A stretch of DNA of 64,000 bases from Phymorhynchus buccinoides (taxonomy: Eukaryota > Mollusca > Gastropoda > Neogastropoda > Raphitomidae). The stretch covers positions 38,710,793 through 38,774,792 of the forward strand of contig CM065690.1 of the NCBI GenBank assembly GCA_017654935.2. Reading direction: 5' to 3'. Below the pieces are notes generated by a model. It worked only from the letters and a program-made list of their open reading frames with translations, did no database searches and was not told where the DNA came from. Shown here piece by piece: positions 50,721-62,650 of the stretch (positions are counted from its first letter, which is position 1; every line of letters begins with the position of its first letter). A program made the position numbers and the translations under genes.

Positions 50721-52394
50721 AAGGAACACAGTGTTCAACATGCATGATCATTTTAAACCTTTTTTTTACAATATGAAGAATTGCCCAGATTTTTTGGCCA
50801 ACTGCCAGCTTCTGTAGCTGGTCAAGTAATGGACAGAACTAGTGTTCATTGATGATTCTCCTTGTCTAATTTTTTTTTTTCTCTTAAAAAACGATACAAA
50901 ACCATTCTTTAAAATATCTCTGATCACTGGCATATGTTTTCACCATTATCTGTTATAATTGTTCTTAGCCAAGCATTGTCATGATTTCATAGTTAATATT
51001 TCCATTAATTAGGTTTTTGCAGTTTTCACTTTTTTCAATGCTCCTCCCAAGTGTATGTAAGCAGACCATGAATCCCTATTCGATAGTTTCATTAAAAAAA
51101 AGTCTTTGAGTTTCTATCTGTAAAAATCTTTTAAACTATCATCTGTGTAGCCAACATTTGTGTTTAATCAAATCAATGTGTTTTGTACAAAGCTGGTCAA
51201 ATACATGTGTTTGGTTTGTGAATTATTATAAATTTCGATTTTTAAGGGACTTTTAAGGGATGATTAATCAAATAGAAAAAGTTTATTTTTCTGTTAAAAG
51301 GTGGAATGGTAAATGTAAAGTATGTGTTGGGAGGCTGAGAGTGAGAATGTCTATTGGGATGATTAAGAATTGTATGTACCCCCTATATTTTTCCTTTTCT
51401 TTAAATACTATTTTCTTTTGTGTCAGACTGTCAAATGAACAAAACACTTGAATGGTTGAAAACCGAGATGTGTATCATCATGTACTCGGTTCCAACACAC
51501 ACACACACACACACACACAGTCTTAAAGTTTGCATTGACGGATAGAGGTTGTCTTACTTAAGAAAACAAATTTGCTTTTGTTGTTTACTTGTTTTTTTCT
51601 GTTTCTGTTACATAGTCGAAAGGGCCACTTTTGTGGCAATTAAAAGACGGAAAACTTGGGGAGAGAACTTAAAAAAGAAAAGTTTACATATATGATCTGG
51701 CCAGTCAGTGCCCATTCAGCAGGCCACCAGCATGATGCCATGTCCAGCAGCAACCTACTCTGATTTTTCCTTCTTTTCTTTTCCCTTCTTCTACCAGTAA
51801 GTGTGTGCATGATTTCCTTGCCATGACATGCGTGACGATAACTCAGAATTAAATTTATTTCTGAAAATGTTCAGGTTTGTGTTGCCAATTTAACATCTTG
51901 AGCGATAAAGAGAGATAGTAAAAGCACTCTGTGTAAATCCAACATACTTCTGATTAAATGCTTGGTTGAAAAGAAGCCTTTACATTACTGTGTTAATAAT
52001 TAACTTGAAAAACATGCATATGTAAACAAATAATGTTTTTGACTCAGAAAAGACTGAGCCAATCAAGGTCAACAATGACTGCATATGGAAGCTTAAAAGA
52101 GAAGTTTTAAGGATGGGCAAGGAGAGAATGTGAGAGGGATACGCAAGGGAAGAAGAGACCATGAACTTATTCTTTTCTGTTATTTGATCCCCCCCCATGG
52201 AGATTTTGTGGTTCTATTACAAATGTAGGAACACAGCGTAAATACTATTTATTCCTCCGTTCAATAGCGTGGAAGGGAATATGTTTAGTCTGGCAAAGAG
52301 GTTAAGCACAGCCTAATAGTCCAGTCCTTATATTATGGATTGGTTGTTGGGAATAAATGATTGTGCCTTGTACCATTCACCCATTCTTTCTCAA

Positions 52395-52779
52395 TATCGT
52401 CGGTGAAATTAAAAAATCTCGTATCTCAATTTTGGTAGTTTTGAAAAAAATGTTTAAAAAATTGACCACAATTGATTAACTATGATGAATATGTTGTTCA
52501 AGACGTTGCGAGTTTAGTCCTGCATTTTGTTAAAATTACTTTTTAAAACAAATGTTTTTTAGACTTGACAAGAACGAAGATACAAGTACAAGGTTTTTGT
52601 CCTCAACTAGATCTGAATTTGTTTTTCTTCTATTTTCACAACCTCATTAACCCCAGATAGAAAGTCGTTAGAGATACGAGCTTTTGGTGGAAGGTGGTGG
52701 GAAAAATTAGAAAGCTGACTATGTATCTAACTCAACCCCAAAAATCGAGATACAAGGTTTTTGAATTTCACCGACGATA
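52395..52779. mobile_element. MITE with TATCGTCGGTGAAATT ends, copy 2
   Basis: Inverted ends TATCGTCGGTGAAATTAAAA / TTTTTGAATTTCACCGACGATA, 385 bp. Confidence 0.85.
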
Positions 52780-53017
52780 TAATTATGCTAGTGAACTGTA
52801 TACTGTCTAATGTGTAAGTCAAGTGTTTGTGGTAGAATAAAGCAGTGTGTTTTCAGCAAGTAAAATGTTTCGTTTAAATAATAACTGCATCACTATAGTG
52901 TGTAAAAATTATTTTGGTGGACTGTACATATTCAGGAACGCAGGAAGTTTCTTTTAGTCTAAATCTTTTTTTATTTTATTATCATCTAATTTTCAAAGTG
53001 ATATGTGTACAATATGA

Positions 53018-53023
53018 AATAAA
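53018..53023 (+). terminator. Candidate polyadenylation signal AATAAA (CHMP1B side)
   Basis: AATAAA followed within 20 nt by GT-rich TGTTCAGTGTGTATTT. An alternative AATAAA lies at 52836. Confidence 0.35.
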
Positions 53024-53639
53024 CTATTGTTCAGTGTGTATTTAGAGTATGTTTGCTTTGCTTATGAATGTCCATTAATTATGTATATCAGCATGCATGA
53101 AATGCATTTGTAGATCACTTCTCAGACGGTTCAGGATTTGGGTCTGGTGCTGTATATCGATAGTCACAATGGATTGTTGACAGTTGAAACTCTCACTGCT
53201 GCAACACAAAACTAGTCTTATAACTCTGTGTCCGGCTCGTTATCACTATCTTCACTTGAAAGTTGATAGGTTACATCAAATCAGAGGATTCGCATAAAAA
53301 AAATTTAACATAATGACAACAAAACAGGTATTGCTCTTTCCTTTTTTCAAGACAATTTTCTTCTTGTGTGTTCTTTGACCCATCAGGATTGGTCACCAAA
53401 TTACAATATTTTATACACTAAGGCCAGGTTCACATTAGACACGTAGGTTCCGTACGGAAAACCCTATATAAGTGGAAGAAAGGAGGATAAAATTGTACGC
53501 ATATAGAGGAAATTCGGACATGTGCGCAAATCTTTTCCCTTCTTTGTTTCACTTATTTATGGATTGCGCATGGGTTTCTGCATGGAATATCCACTTATGT
53601 GTGTACACGGCCTAATATGCATCATATTATGAGGCCCAA

Positions 53640-54330
53640 CACTGCTCCTACCAACCCTAAATTTTACACAAAATTCGGATATTGTTGTAATAGTTTCCTT
53701 ATAAATTATAGCCTTAATTTAAGGCGCCCGCACCTCATCTCAGTCTGGGAAAAAAAGAAAGAAAAAGTTATATTCTCCGAAGTCGGAGTGTGGCTGCCCA
53801 TGTGGCGGGGTAATCAGAAATGGTCACACACATAATGTTCTCATCCCTAGCTGGTGCATTTGTACCATAGCGTTCAAGATGATCCCTGTAGTCTTGAAGC
53901 CAGGGTACGACAAAAAAAGAAAGAAAAAAGTACTACATAAAAGTCAGCAACATATAGTACCGATAGAACTCCACCGAAGTGACTCAGCAACAGTGCAGTG
54001 TCTCCTCGGTTGGTTGCCTCCTGACAGCCTAACATAGATTCGCTCCCCTTGGACTGCTGGTTTCTGCGACCTGAACAAGCCAGGGTGTAGCTCCGAATTG
54101 GGATTCGGAATGAGTGGCGTGGGAGCAACGCCACTACGACCCAGAAGATGGGACAGCAAAAAACAAAAAAAAGTTGATTTGTTCGTTTCATAATAAGTCG
54201 GAGTGTGGTGAGGTAATCAAAAATGGTCACACACCTAATGTTCTCATCCCTAGCTGGTGCACTTGTACCGTAGCATTCAAGATGATCCCTGGAGTCTTTA
54301 AGCCAGGGTACGACAACATAATTAAAGGCT
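53640..54330. mobile_element. Mixed SINE-tail and pogo-MITE fragments
   Basis: Two SINE 3' fragments (53777-53912 and 54199-54318: GGTAATCAAAAATGGTCACA, ATGATCCCTGGAGTCTT) and degenerate pogo-MITE pieces (near 53650-53770 and 54330-54470) lie between CHMP1B and PM20D2. Confidence 0.6.
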
Positions 54331-54530
54331 CAGATGCCTTGTCTGGAAAAAAAGTATTACACTGTAGTCTGTAAAATGCAACATAAGTTTTAATTGTTTC
54401 CCAATAAATTACAGCCATAATTTAAGGCGCAGGCACCTTGTCTGGAAAAAAGCATTACATAAAAGCTGGTAAAAACATCTACAATACAAATAACTTTTAT
54501 CTAATCAAACTTCCAATCTGAAATTATGGT

Positions 54531-54776
54531 TTAACCCTTTCACCGCCAAAGTCGCATTTTAGCACCACAGTGATTTAACACATATGTCACTAAAACGCAT
54601 CAAACTGGGGTCTATTATCCAAAGACCCTATTGTGTTAGTTTTGGGAAGTAAGGATATATCTTATTTTAAACATGTCATAGAAGAATCCCCAATACTGCA
54701 GATAGATTTTCTTCTCTACCCAGGTAAATGTAATGGACATTTTTGGCTGAAATATGGCTGGCGGTGAAAGAGTTGA
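54531..54776. mobile_element. TTAA MITE (CCCTTTCACCGCCA family), copy 5
   Basis: TTAACCCTTTCACCGCCAAA … GGCTGGCGGTGAAAGAG. The right TTAA has mutated to TTGA. Confidence 0.85.
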
Positions 54777-56150
54777 GAAGTTAAACGTATCTGTAGTCTA
54801 GATTAAAATCTTATGAACCTGAATGCACAGGTGATAGGAAACAGTCTGGAAAAGAATTTTTTATTTCAATATTATAGGGAATACTTGCACATATGCCATT
54901 TAAAGTTAACCAAAATAATAGTACATGTATATAGCACTTTACCTCAAATGAGCCCAAAGCGCTTTACAATCAATTATTCATCAACAAGTAGACAACAAAA
55001 ATAGTGTTTAAGAATGACACAAACCAGCAACAACGCATATACAAAGCAACTCTCTCTCTCTCACACATATTTATCGACACCGACTCATTATTCATCTTTC
55101 ATTCAATAAGCCAAAGCAACTGAGTTGCACGGACTGACCACATACATACACAAACCTTAGAGGATGCACATACAAATACACACACACAACGTACGCACAC
55201 AGACAGACACACACACACACATGCATACAGACAGACACAAAACCAAAACGCATGAACGCACACATGCATGCTCACACACACATACACAACACACACACAC
55301 CCCACAAAACGCAGCACAAACCAAATGCAGCAATGTCGATAGTCACTCATACCGTACATTTTTACACATACAAAAAGTTGTCTGATTGGAAATAGTAGAC
55401 CAAACATTATTTCTGATTAAAACACAGATGTCTGTGAAACAAATGCACAGAACAAAAGGACAATTAAAAAACATGATCACATCAGCTTCCAGTAAGATAA
55501 ATAAAAATGCAACCAAGCAAAACTATCCTTGCATGCAGTAACTCGTTTATACTGCAAAGGCAAATAAAATAACAACAAAGTTTAACTGCAAAGGCAAATA
55601 AAACAACAAAGCTTAAGTCATAGTTCTGATTTTTTAAAAAGTTTAAAACATAACAAATATGAACAATATATATGGCAAATTAAAGAAATATTTTCTCCGA
55701 CTAGAAACAAAGCAATTTCTTTTTCTGAATAAGAGATGGTGGAGTCGAAAATGAAATGTCAGAGCTAGTGAACAGACAACATGTAAAATAAAGTGTTCAG
55801 TAAAACATTGCCCAACAAAGAAAGGAACTAGATTTGCCCTACAGACCGAAGTGAAAAGAAAGAGAAACATTTAAAATAAAACCAATATAATCTCTGAAAG
55901 TGTTTGATATACAACATTGCCTAAATAAGGTAGGAAACGGTTTTGCACTATAGACCGACAACACAAAATGAAAACAACAAGAACTCTTTACAAATAATAC
56001 CAAGATCATATCTGCCAGTCTTTAACACAAATTAATGTAGTAATACAAGCCAATAAAGGATTTGAGAAAAACAAATTACAAAACAAAACAAAATTTTACA
56101 GACTTTGGCAAAGAGAAATAAATTACAATGATTTTTCCTACGGAAATACC
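54777..56150. other. Intergenic, AT- and CA-rich, no gene seen
   Basis: CA-rich tract about 55160-55320 and AT-rich DNA beyond. It lies past the PM20D2 3' end on the minus strand. Confidence 0.6.
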
Positions 56151-56151
56151 T

Positions 56152-56157
56152 TTTATT
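56152..56157 (-). terminator. Candidate polyadenylation signal AATAAA (PM20D2)
   Basis: Plus-strand TTTATT, so AATAAA on the minus strand, 96 nt after the PM20D2 stop codon. Confidence 0.45.
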
Positions 56158-56252
56158 CTCAAACTGTCCAATGAATGTTCAAAAAAACAAAACAAAAAAC
56201 ACACACAGTTAATTTGACTCTCTTGTAGTTGTAAGCTATCATGTACAATGTT

Positions 56253-56398
56253 TCAGTCGACTGTTTTTTCAGCCTCCAGATCTCTGTGAAACATTTCCTT
56301 GGCCTGCTGCACCAGCTGTGGTTTGAGAAGAAAGTCCACAGCTGTCATTGCCAGCGCTTTAGCCACACCAAGCGAATAGTTCTCAGCTTCTTCAGTTT
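56253..56398 (-). CDS. PM20D2: PM20D2 coding exon 6 (stop)
   Basis: 146 bp, GTTCCCAG|AAACTG to TGA at 56255-56253. Reads [20 protein letters not shown] and [20 protein letters not shown], matching the human C-terminus [20 protein letters not shown]. Confidence 0.94.
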
Positions 56399-59300
56399 CT
56401 GGGAACAAAAAAATTGAAACAAAAAACTGATCTTGATACTCGTACTTGACATTGTGCTAAAAATACTGATAAGTCAGGTAACAATCTGCCATTGGTCATT
56501 GTAATCAATTCAGTGGTTTACACAGTGATGATAAGAATGCATACTGAAAAACAAGCAATCATAATTTCACGTGAATAAAGAGCGGATTTTTTTGTTTTTA
56601 AAATGAAAACGCAGTGGGTTTTTTAGGAACTATTAAAATGATATCTCAGTGAATTGGGATGCCATGCTTAATAGAGAATACTTGCACCAGATACAGTGCA
56701 AATACCGTATTTTTGCGGAATATAAGGCGCACCCCACAAATTTTACACAAAATTCAGATTTTGTTATATTTTCCTACTATTTTATTAGTCATATTATAAG
56801 GCCCATGGGTCTCAGGCAGGGAAAAAAGTATCGCCTTATAGTCCGAAAAATATGGTAGTTTATACACCGCAACTTGGTTATTTCTTGCACAAATATTAGC
56901 GCTTTTAATTCTATTTAACTGAACATGATGGTGAGAAAAAGAATCGTGGAATGCATTCAACAAGGTAGCAAAAAATTACTTACTGTTGTTGATGTACCCT
57001 GGCTAAAAGACTCCAGGGATCATCCCAACAGCCGAAGCACTTGAAACACAATGGTACAAATGTATCAGCCATGTGGCAGCCACACTCCGACTTCGGGGTA
57101 TTTTAGAGACTGATGATGTTATGTAGGAGCTTGTCATGGCTAAAGACAATCCCCGCATAACAACATTTTGATGTAGCCTTGGTGTTCTAGCCTATGTCGA
57201 TTGGCCTGACATAGCCGACATAGCCTTAAGCCAAGGCGAGTAGCAAAAAGTAAACAGTGCTTATACAAAACAGAGCAGAACAGCTCATGTTTATAGATAC
57301 CTAGCAAAGTCATCCTTTTAACGATTTCCCCAATATTGCATGTACTTACTAAATGAGGCTTTATACTACTTGCCGACATGAAAGGGCGATAATTTTAGGC
57401 CCGAACTGCCGATGCCCCCTGGTGATGAGTCAGGAGCAGATAATTTTCTGTGGCTATATACTACTAGTGTGGCTATATACTACTAGTTCCTGACAGGCAA
57501 GGGCGATAATCTTAAGTAGGTGGTGTTCGCATCTCAGGTCACGAGACAGGGGCAGATAATTTTTGGTATAAAGCCTCATTGTACCATACTTACTAGACTG
57601 CATGTACCATACGTACTAGACTGAGTGCCAAAAGCAGGGGTGTGGCCACTGGCTGTAGTTCCAAAGTAGAATTTGGGGTGAAGGCTGGGCACCACGTGTG
57701 ACACATTGCCCATGTCTGTGGATCCACCGGCTTTCAGTACCTTGGTGGAGTCTGTCTCCTGGTGAATGCCAACTCTCTCCGCATTCTTGGCATACAGCGA
57801 GGCCATCAGATCATTGGACATGAGGGAGGAGTAGGGTTTGGGGTCAAACTTGCATTCAAACTGTAACAAATAAAAGATTTGTTTCTCATGAGAAAAGAAT
57901 AGACAAAACAATTATCAGGGATGGGAATTGTCCGCCAAACAGCAAATTTCCGCCAAAATGACATTGCTATTCCGCTGAAAAAAGTATCCACGGAAAAAAC
58001 AAAAACTAACTCTAGCCATTCTAATGCTGTTTTAGGGCTTCAATTACCAAAAAAAGCTTCAGCGTTACCCCCTGGACCCCTACTAGGGGCCTTCTGCAGC
58101 CCCTAGACCTCCGCTTTTCAGCTTTTTTTACTTTTCCATCCCATGCCTGAATTATGCATCACACATTGTGTCTGTATTTTTCACATACAGATTCAAGCAT
58201 ATAATAATTGCAATAGTCAATAACATTACAAACATTTCCATTCCCCTACCTCACAACCACTGGCTTTTGCAGCTGCTTCCACGCACCCTAGCACCTTCTC
58301 CTTCAGTATGCTCAGTTCTGCATCAGTGGGAGCTCGTATGAAATACAGTAATTCCGTTAGGTCAGGAATTATGTTGGGCTTTGCTCCACCATTAGTGATC
58401 ACTCCTGAAAAAGAATAAAGTTGTCAAAGTTTAACCATTAAATAACTTCCGATTTATTTGGTAAGATAGTCAATAGCAAACCATTCACAGTTCACTCTTT
58501 GTAGGATATGATTTGCAAACCAATGCATTGTAATTGATTGGTTTAACATGAGATGAAACATGTAACTCTTAGATCAAACTGCAGAGTTGTGTAGACAAAC
58601 TATATGAGTCCGGGACAAGATATTTATTGTTCTTCTTCTTCCGATTGGGGATGTTTATCCTGCCAAACATCCAGACTGCTAAGATGCACTGGATGCATGC
58701 TATGTGAATTAATGTAATCCATCCCACTGGCACAGTACGACCTACTCCTACCGAATTATGGTATGGGCTTTAACGTGTGCGCAAGATCTTGTGCATGGGT
58801 TTGCACACAGGACCTAATGTTTTTAAAGGCTCATGTGAAGGATTTTTCCCCAAACTGACGTAAGGTACACTTGGGTGGAGTGAGGAAATAAGAGTAAAGT
58901 GCCTTTCCCAAGGACACAACACTGTGGCCACAGCGGGATTCAAACCTCAGCACTTGCAAACCTGGCGGATTACGAGCTGGCGATTCTATGACCCCTGAAG
59001 CTGAAGGAAAAAACCAGCTACTTCAAAGGATTTGACAGGGCCAATGACCCCTGAAGCTGAAGGGAAAATGCTACTTCAAAGGATTTGACAGGGCCAATGA
59101 CCCCTGAAGCTGAAGGGAAAATGCTACTTCAAAGGATTTGACAGGGTCAATGACCCCTGAAGCTGAAGGGAAAATGATACTTCAAAGGATTTGACAGGGC
59201 CAATGACCCCTGAAACTGAAGGGAAAATGATACTTCAAAGGATTTGACAGGGCCAATGACCCCTGAAGCTGAAGGGAAAATGCTACTTCAAAGGATTTGA

Positions 59301-59944
59301 CAGGGCCAATGACCCCTGAAGCTGAAGGGAAAATGCTACTTCAAAGGATTTGACAGGGCCAATGACCCCTGAAACTGAAGGGAAAATGCTACGTCAAAGG
59401 ATTTGACAGGGCCAATGACCCCTGAAGCTGAAGGGAAAATGCTACTTCAAAGGATTTGACAGGGCCAATGACCCCTGAAGCTGAAGGGAAAATGCTACTT
59501 CAAAGGATTTGACAGGCTCTCCTTGAAGCAAAGCACAACACTAAGGCATTGCATAATCAAGCAATGCTAGGGACAAAATACTCATGATTTTTTTTAACTT
59601 AATCTGCAGAGAGGCCACTAAAAAAACTGATTTCATTGCCTGGAGAGAAGCACCCACGCAATTTCCTTCCTTTCTTTTTCATGTTTGAAAAAACAAAATA
59701 AAACAGGCTGACCATGTGCTCTCCAAGTTGGCCGCATCTGCTGCCTGAGATGTGAGATGTTTGTGTAGCACATGACAGCAGCATCCAGGGCGTTGACTCC
59801 TTTCCAGGGATAACTGGCAGCGTGGGCTGTCTTGCCATGGTAACAAATCGTAAGTCTGCAGCACACAAAATTCATCAATAATCTGCTCTATCTCTTTCCC
59901 ACAAAGCATACATTTTTTTTAAAATCAGGTAAAGGTCAAGATGT

Positions 59945-59976
<32 letters not shown>

Positions 59977-62177
59977 TGCATTTCTCGGTTAATTCCATTT
60001 TCCGTTTTTGCCTTTCTTACCAAACATAAAGCTGTATTTTATTAACCTTTTTAGCTAATAACCTTTTTGGAATACTAACCCTATCCCTAACCCTAGGCCA
60101 TCATCTAATAGGACCCCCCCCCCCCCCCCCCCCCTATGTATTGCACTACACAGCGCCATTTGTCACAGTCGTGGTTCATTGCGTTTTCCAGTCTTATAGG
60201 GGGGGGGTAGGGGTAGGGATAGGGTTAGGGTTAGTATTCCAAAAAGGTTATTAGCTAAAAAGGTTAATAAAATACAGCTTTATGTTTGGTAAGAAAGGCA
60301 AAAACGGAAAATTGCAATTAACCGAGAAATGCAGGGGGGCGTGGCACACCTTTACCAAAAATCAAATATTTGCTGATGTGCTGGACAACTTTCTTAACAA
60401 TATTTCAATTTTGTTCTGTTAATTGGCATAATTATTTAACAGACTATTAGTATTACTAGTATACAGCACTTTGGGTACCATATTTAATTTTAACACACAC
60501 AAAAAACTGATTTTGTAATAACACTTTTCTTATCATATTATCACAATGTTTTATGAGCTGTAAGGCAATAGTTGTATTTGTCCTAATGAAGACCTTTGCC
60601 TCTGATAAAGTATAATGATAATATGATAAGAAAAGTGTTATTACAAAATCAGTTTTTTGTGTGTGTTAAAATTAAATATGGTACCCAAAGTGCTGTATAC
60701 TAGTAATACTAATAGTCTGTTAAATAATTATGCCGGCGTTGTGATTCGAGCATCATTCTGAAAGACAATCAGCCCTATTTGTACGTACTGTGCCATTGCA
60801 AGGTAGACTGGTTTCTGCAGGTTGAACTGGGAGGGGTGAGCCATCATGGCCATATCCACATCTGAGAAAGCCCCTTTGTTGATGAGGTCAATCTTTCCAC
60901 CGCCTCCTTCTTCTGCCGGAGTGCCCAGCACTGTCAGCTGCATTCACATAAATAACATAGTGATACATGTGGTAATACAATAAAAAAAACCCAGCTAACT
61001 CAAAAGGGTACCCAAAAAAAAAATCAGATGACATGTACATTTTGTTTTTGGTCCCAATTTTATCCTTCTTTGGGCACAACTTTTCTTTTTTCATCTCAAC
61101 ATATCGGCTATATCAAACTAAAGTTTCAGTTCTTTCGATTTTGACTTACCAGATTTAAAAGTTTGGTGTGCATGTGTTTGTAATCTCAAAAAGAGTTACT
61201 GGTTGTAAGATTTTAATAAAGCCTGAAATTGCATTTGTTTTTAGTCTTCTTCAAACAGACATAATTATAAGTTTGCACAGCTGTTTCCATATAGTTAAAG
61301 AAATACTTTTTGATATATTATTAATTTATATCAAATAACCAACAAGTTCAAAATCAAGTTTAGAGTCCGTTTTCCAATTTTCACTGGTCTCCTCGCTGCA
61401 TTCAGCCGACACATTCTGATTTCGGAGGAGCTAGAAGGAAAAAAACTAATGGAAGGTTGTTGGGTTTTTTAAAGGCAGGAGAATGGGCCCAAAGTAGTAG
61501 ATGCCAGAAAGCAAGTAAAATGGTAGAGTCAAAGAGAGAGACAGATTAGTGTAAGTTACAAGCACAGAAGGTAGTGGAACTATTTGTATAGAAGACACCA
61601 CCACCATCACCCCTCCTGGTATCCCCATGGGGGGACATTAGCTTCTAATAGTCATCAACTCATCTTTTTTTGTTCAGAACAAACCCATGGATACATTTTT
61701 ACTTTCCTGCCTCCATCCTTTAAAAATCACACTAACATACACTGACACAGACAGATACTACAAATACTGAGATAGATGCACACACTCCCACACCTTCCCC
61801 TGTCCCGTAAACTCGGGTGCACACAGGGCTGCCTGGATTCCAAGCGATGCCGCTACGCCAATCATGGCAATCAGGTTGTGTCCACAGGCATGGCCGATGC
61901 CCGGCAGTGCATCATACTCACACAGCACCGCTATATTGGGCTGCTCTCCTTTCAACTCCACGTTGTTTGGCTGAGCGTGGAATGCTGTTTCAAGCATGTA
62001 GCTTCTCTGCACTTTGAAGCCGTTTTCTTCCAAAAATGTAGTCAAGGTGTCATGTGCATATTTTTCTTCAAAGCACAGTTCCGGATGGTTCCAAATGCTC
62101 TGACTGACACCTTTCAAAGCTTGTGCCTTGGCATCAATTGCATCACACACAATCTGCTTCAGTCTGTCCTCTGCCAT
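56253..62177 (-). CDS. PM20D2: PM20D2 (peptidase M20 family dipeptidase), six coding exons, complete
   Basis: PM20D2 is a cytosolic zinc-dependent M20 peptidase that hydrolyses dipeptides with basic C-terminal residues such as beta-alanyl-lysine, side products of carnosine-type synthases. Six exons (384+149+143+155+244+146 bp) join in phase to 1221 bp, 406 residues; human is 436. Visible motifs: [19 protein letters not shown] (metal-ligand region; Asp and CGH), [15 protein letters not shown] (catalytic Glu pair), MAHPSQ (His), [20 protein letters not shown] (dimerisation lid), [29 protein letters not shown] and [15 protein letters not shown]. No signal peptide. The start has TTTTGTTTTGCAG 3 nt upstream, so a 5' UTR intron is likely. 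Gene-level span; introns are not coding. Confidence 0.94.
56705..56855. mobile_element. pogo-like MITE, copy 3
   Basis: TA|CCGTATTTTTGCGGAATATA … CTTATAGTCCGAAAAATATGG|TA, 151 bp, opposite orientation to 25134-25304. Lies in PM20D2 intron 5. Confidence 0.88.
56996..57240 (-). mobile_element. SINE-like element, 3' two-thirds
   Basis: Inverted copy of 28560-28806: GACTCCAGGGATCATCCCAA, CACACTCCGACTTCGGGG, CAAGCTCCT-equivalent and CCTTGGTGTTCTAGCC. Confidence 0.7.
57352..57580. mobile_element. MITE with TAATGRGGCTTTA ends, copy 3
   Basis: AATGAGGCTTTATACTACTT … GGTATAAAGCCTCATT. Contains a small internal duplication GTGGCTATATACTACTAG. Ends 37 bp from PM20D2 exon 5. Confidence 0.8.
57617..57860 (-). 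CDS. PM20D2: PM20D2 coding exon 5
   Basis: 244 bp, TGTTACAG|TTTGAA to CAGTCTA|GTACGT, ends phase 1. Reads [20 protein letters not shown] and [20 protein letters not shown]. The donor choice is fixed by phase with exon 6. Confidence 0.93.
57916..58149. mobile_element. MITE with CAGGCATGGGAATTGTC ends, copy 3
   Basis: CAGGGATGGGAATTGTC … TTTTCCATCCCATGCCTG. Diverged interior. Confidence 0.6.
58250..58404 (-). CDS. PM20D2: PM20D2 coding exon 4
   Basis: 155 bp, TTTTTCAG|GAGTGA to GTGAG|GTAGGG, ends phase 0. Reads [20 protein letters not shown] and [20 protein letters not shown], equal to human IKNGGVKPNIIPSYSELIYY. Confidence 0.95.
58632..58985 (-). mobile_element. tRNA-derived SINE-like element (minus)
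   Basis: On the minus strand a B-box-like GGTTTGAATCCCGC is followed by GTGTTGTGTCCTTGGGAAAG and a GAAGAAGAAG tail at 58632. A fragment of the same family is at 42440-42515 (GGATGCGTGCTATGTGAATT). Confidence 0.55.
58985..59515. repeat. 53-bp minisatellite, about ten copies
   Basis: The unit AATGACCCCTGAAGCTGAAG GGAAAATG… repeats at 53-bp steps (59043, 59096, 59149, …) in PM20D2 intron 3. Confidence 0.93.
59713..59855 (-). CDS. PM20D2: PM20D2 coding exon 3
   Basis: 143 bp, GTGCTGCAG|ACTTAC to GCACATG|GTCAGC. Reads [20 protein letters not shown] and [20 protein letters not shown] then RPTWRAH. Ends phase 1. Confidence 0.95.
59947..59976. repeat. Poly(C) run of about 30
   Basis: One of several long C runs (4180-4205, 7881-7898, 60113-60134, 27880-27894). 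Lengths are likely unreliable in an assembly. Confidence 0.8.
59977..60333. mobile_element. Foldback element with telomere-like repeats in the arms
   Basis: Arms of about 120 bp: TGCATTTCTCGGTTAATT at 59977 and AATTAACCGAGAAATGCA ending at 60333. Inner parts carry CCCTATCCCTAACCCTA and TAGGGATAGGGTTAGGG. The centre (60100-60200) is unrelated and C-rich. Confidence 0.85.
60425..60734. repeat. Perfect 119-bp inverted repeat, 72-nt loop
   Basis: Arms 60425-60543 and 60616-60734 read as exact complements (GGCATAATTATTTAACAGAC…). They lie in PM20D2 intron 2, just past the exon 2 donor. Confidence 0.95.
60789..60937 (-). CDS. PM20D2: PM20D2 coding exon 2
   Basis: 149 bp, GAATGCAG|CTGACA to GGCACA|GTACGT, ends phase 2. 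Reads [20 protein letters not shown] and [16 protein letters not shown] perfect 119-bp inverted repeat ends 55 bp from its donor. Confidence 0.94.
61385..61632. repeat. Interspersed repeat family, copy 8
   Basis: Contains GGCAGGAGAATGGGCC, AGTTACAAGCACAGAAG and CTGGTATCCCCATGGGG. The (CTT) end is missing. Confidence 0.65.
61794..62177 (-). CDS. PM20D2: PM20D2 coding exon 1
   Basis: ATG at 62177; 384 bp, 128 codons, ending GGGGAAG|GTGTGG in phase 0. Reads [20 protein letters not shown] and, near the end, [20 protein letters not shown]. Confidence 0.95.
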
Positions 62178-62316
62178 GTCTGCAAAACAAAATACTGCAC
62201 TTTCAATTTCAATTCAAACATCAATTTACATTTGTTTGAAATAGAAAAGTGCAAAAGGCATTAAGAGGACTTTAGAGAGTGTACAAATGTGCATCAAGAC
62301 AAAGTTGACTTTGTCA

Positions 62317-62318
<2 letters not shown>

Positions 62319-62390
<72 letters not shown>
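62319..62390. repeat. (GT)36 microsatellite
   Basis: Uninterrupted GT, 140 bp upstream of the PM20D2 start. Confidence 0.97.
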
Positions 62391-62393
<3 letters not shown>

Positions 62394-62558
62394 AAAACTG
62401 TTGTCCATAGTCTGAACCCATGACCATAAACCTTATGACCCACATACTTGTGTATCTTGATCAGTTTACATTATATACACATTAAAAATAAACCAAATCT
62501 ATAAGTGACCCAGCCAGATAGTTTCAGCATGCTCCAACATGATGCTGAATCAGGCAAG

Positions 62559-62559
<1 letters not shown>

Positions 62560-62648
<89 letters not shown>
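62560..62648. repeat. (AC)44 microsatellite
   Basis: Uninterrupted AC, 170 bp from and complementary to the (GT)36 run. Confidence 0.97.

Positions 62649-62650
<2 letters not shown>

Larger units (their letters stand above)
50721..53030 (+). other. CHMP1B 3' UTR and flank
   Basis: No coding evidence. Candidate polyadenylation signals: ATTAAA near 51090, AATAAA at 52836-52841 and 53018-53023. Contains a MITE (52395-52779) and an (AC)n run near 51499-51520, so a transcript reaching 53018 would include the MITE. Confidence 0.45.
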
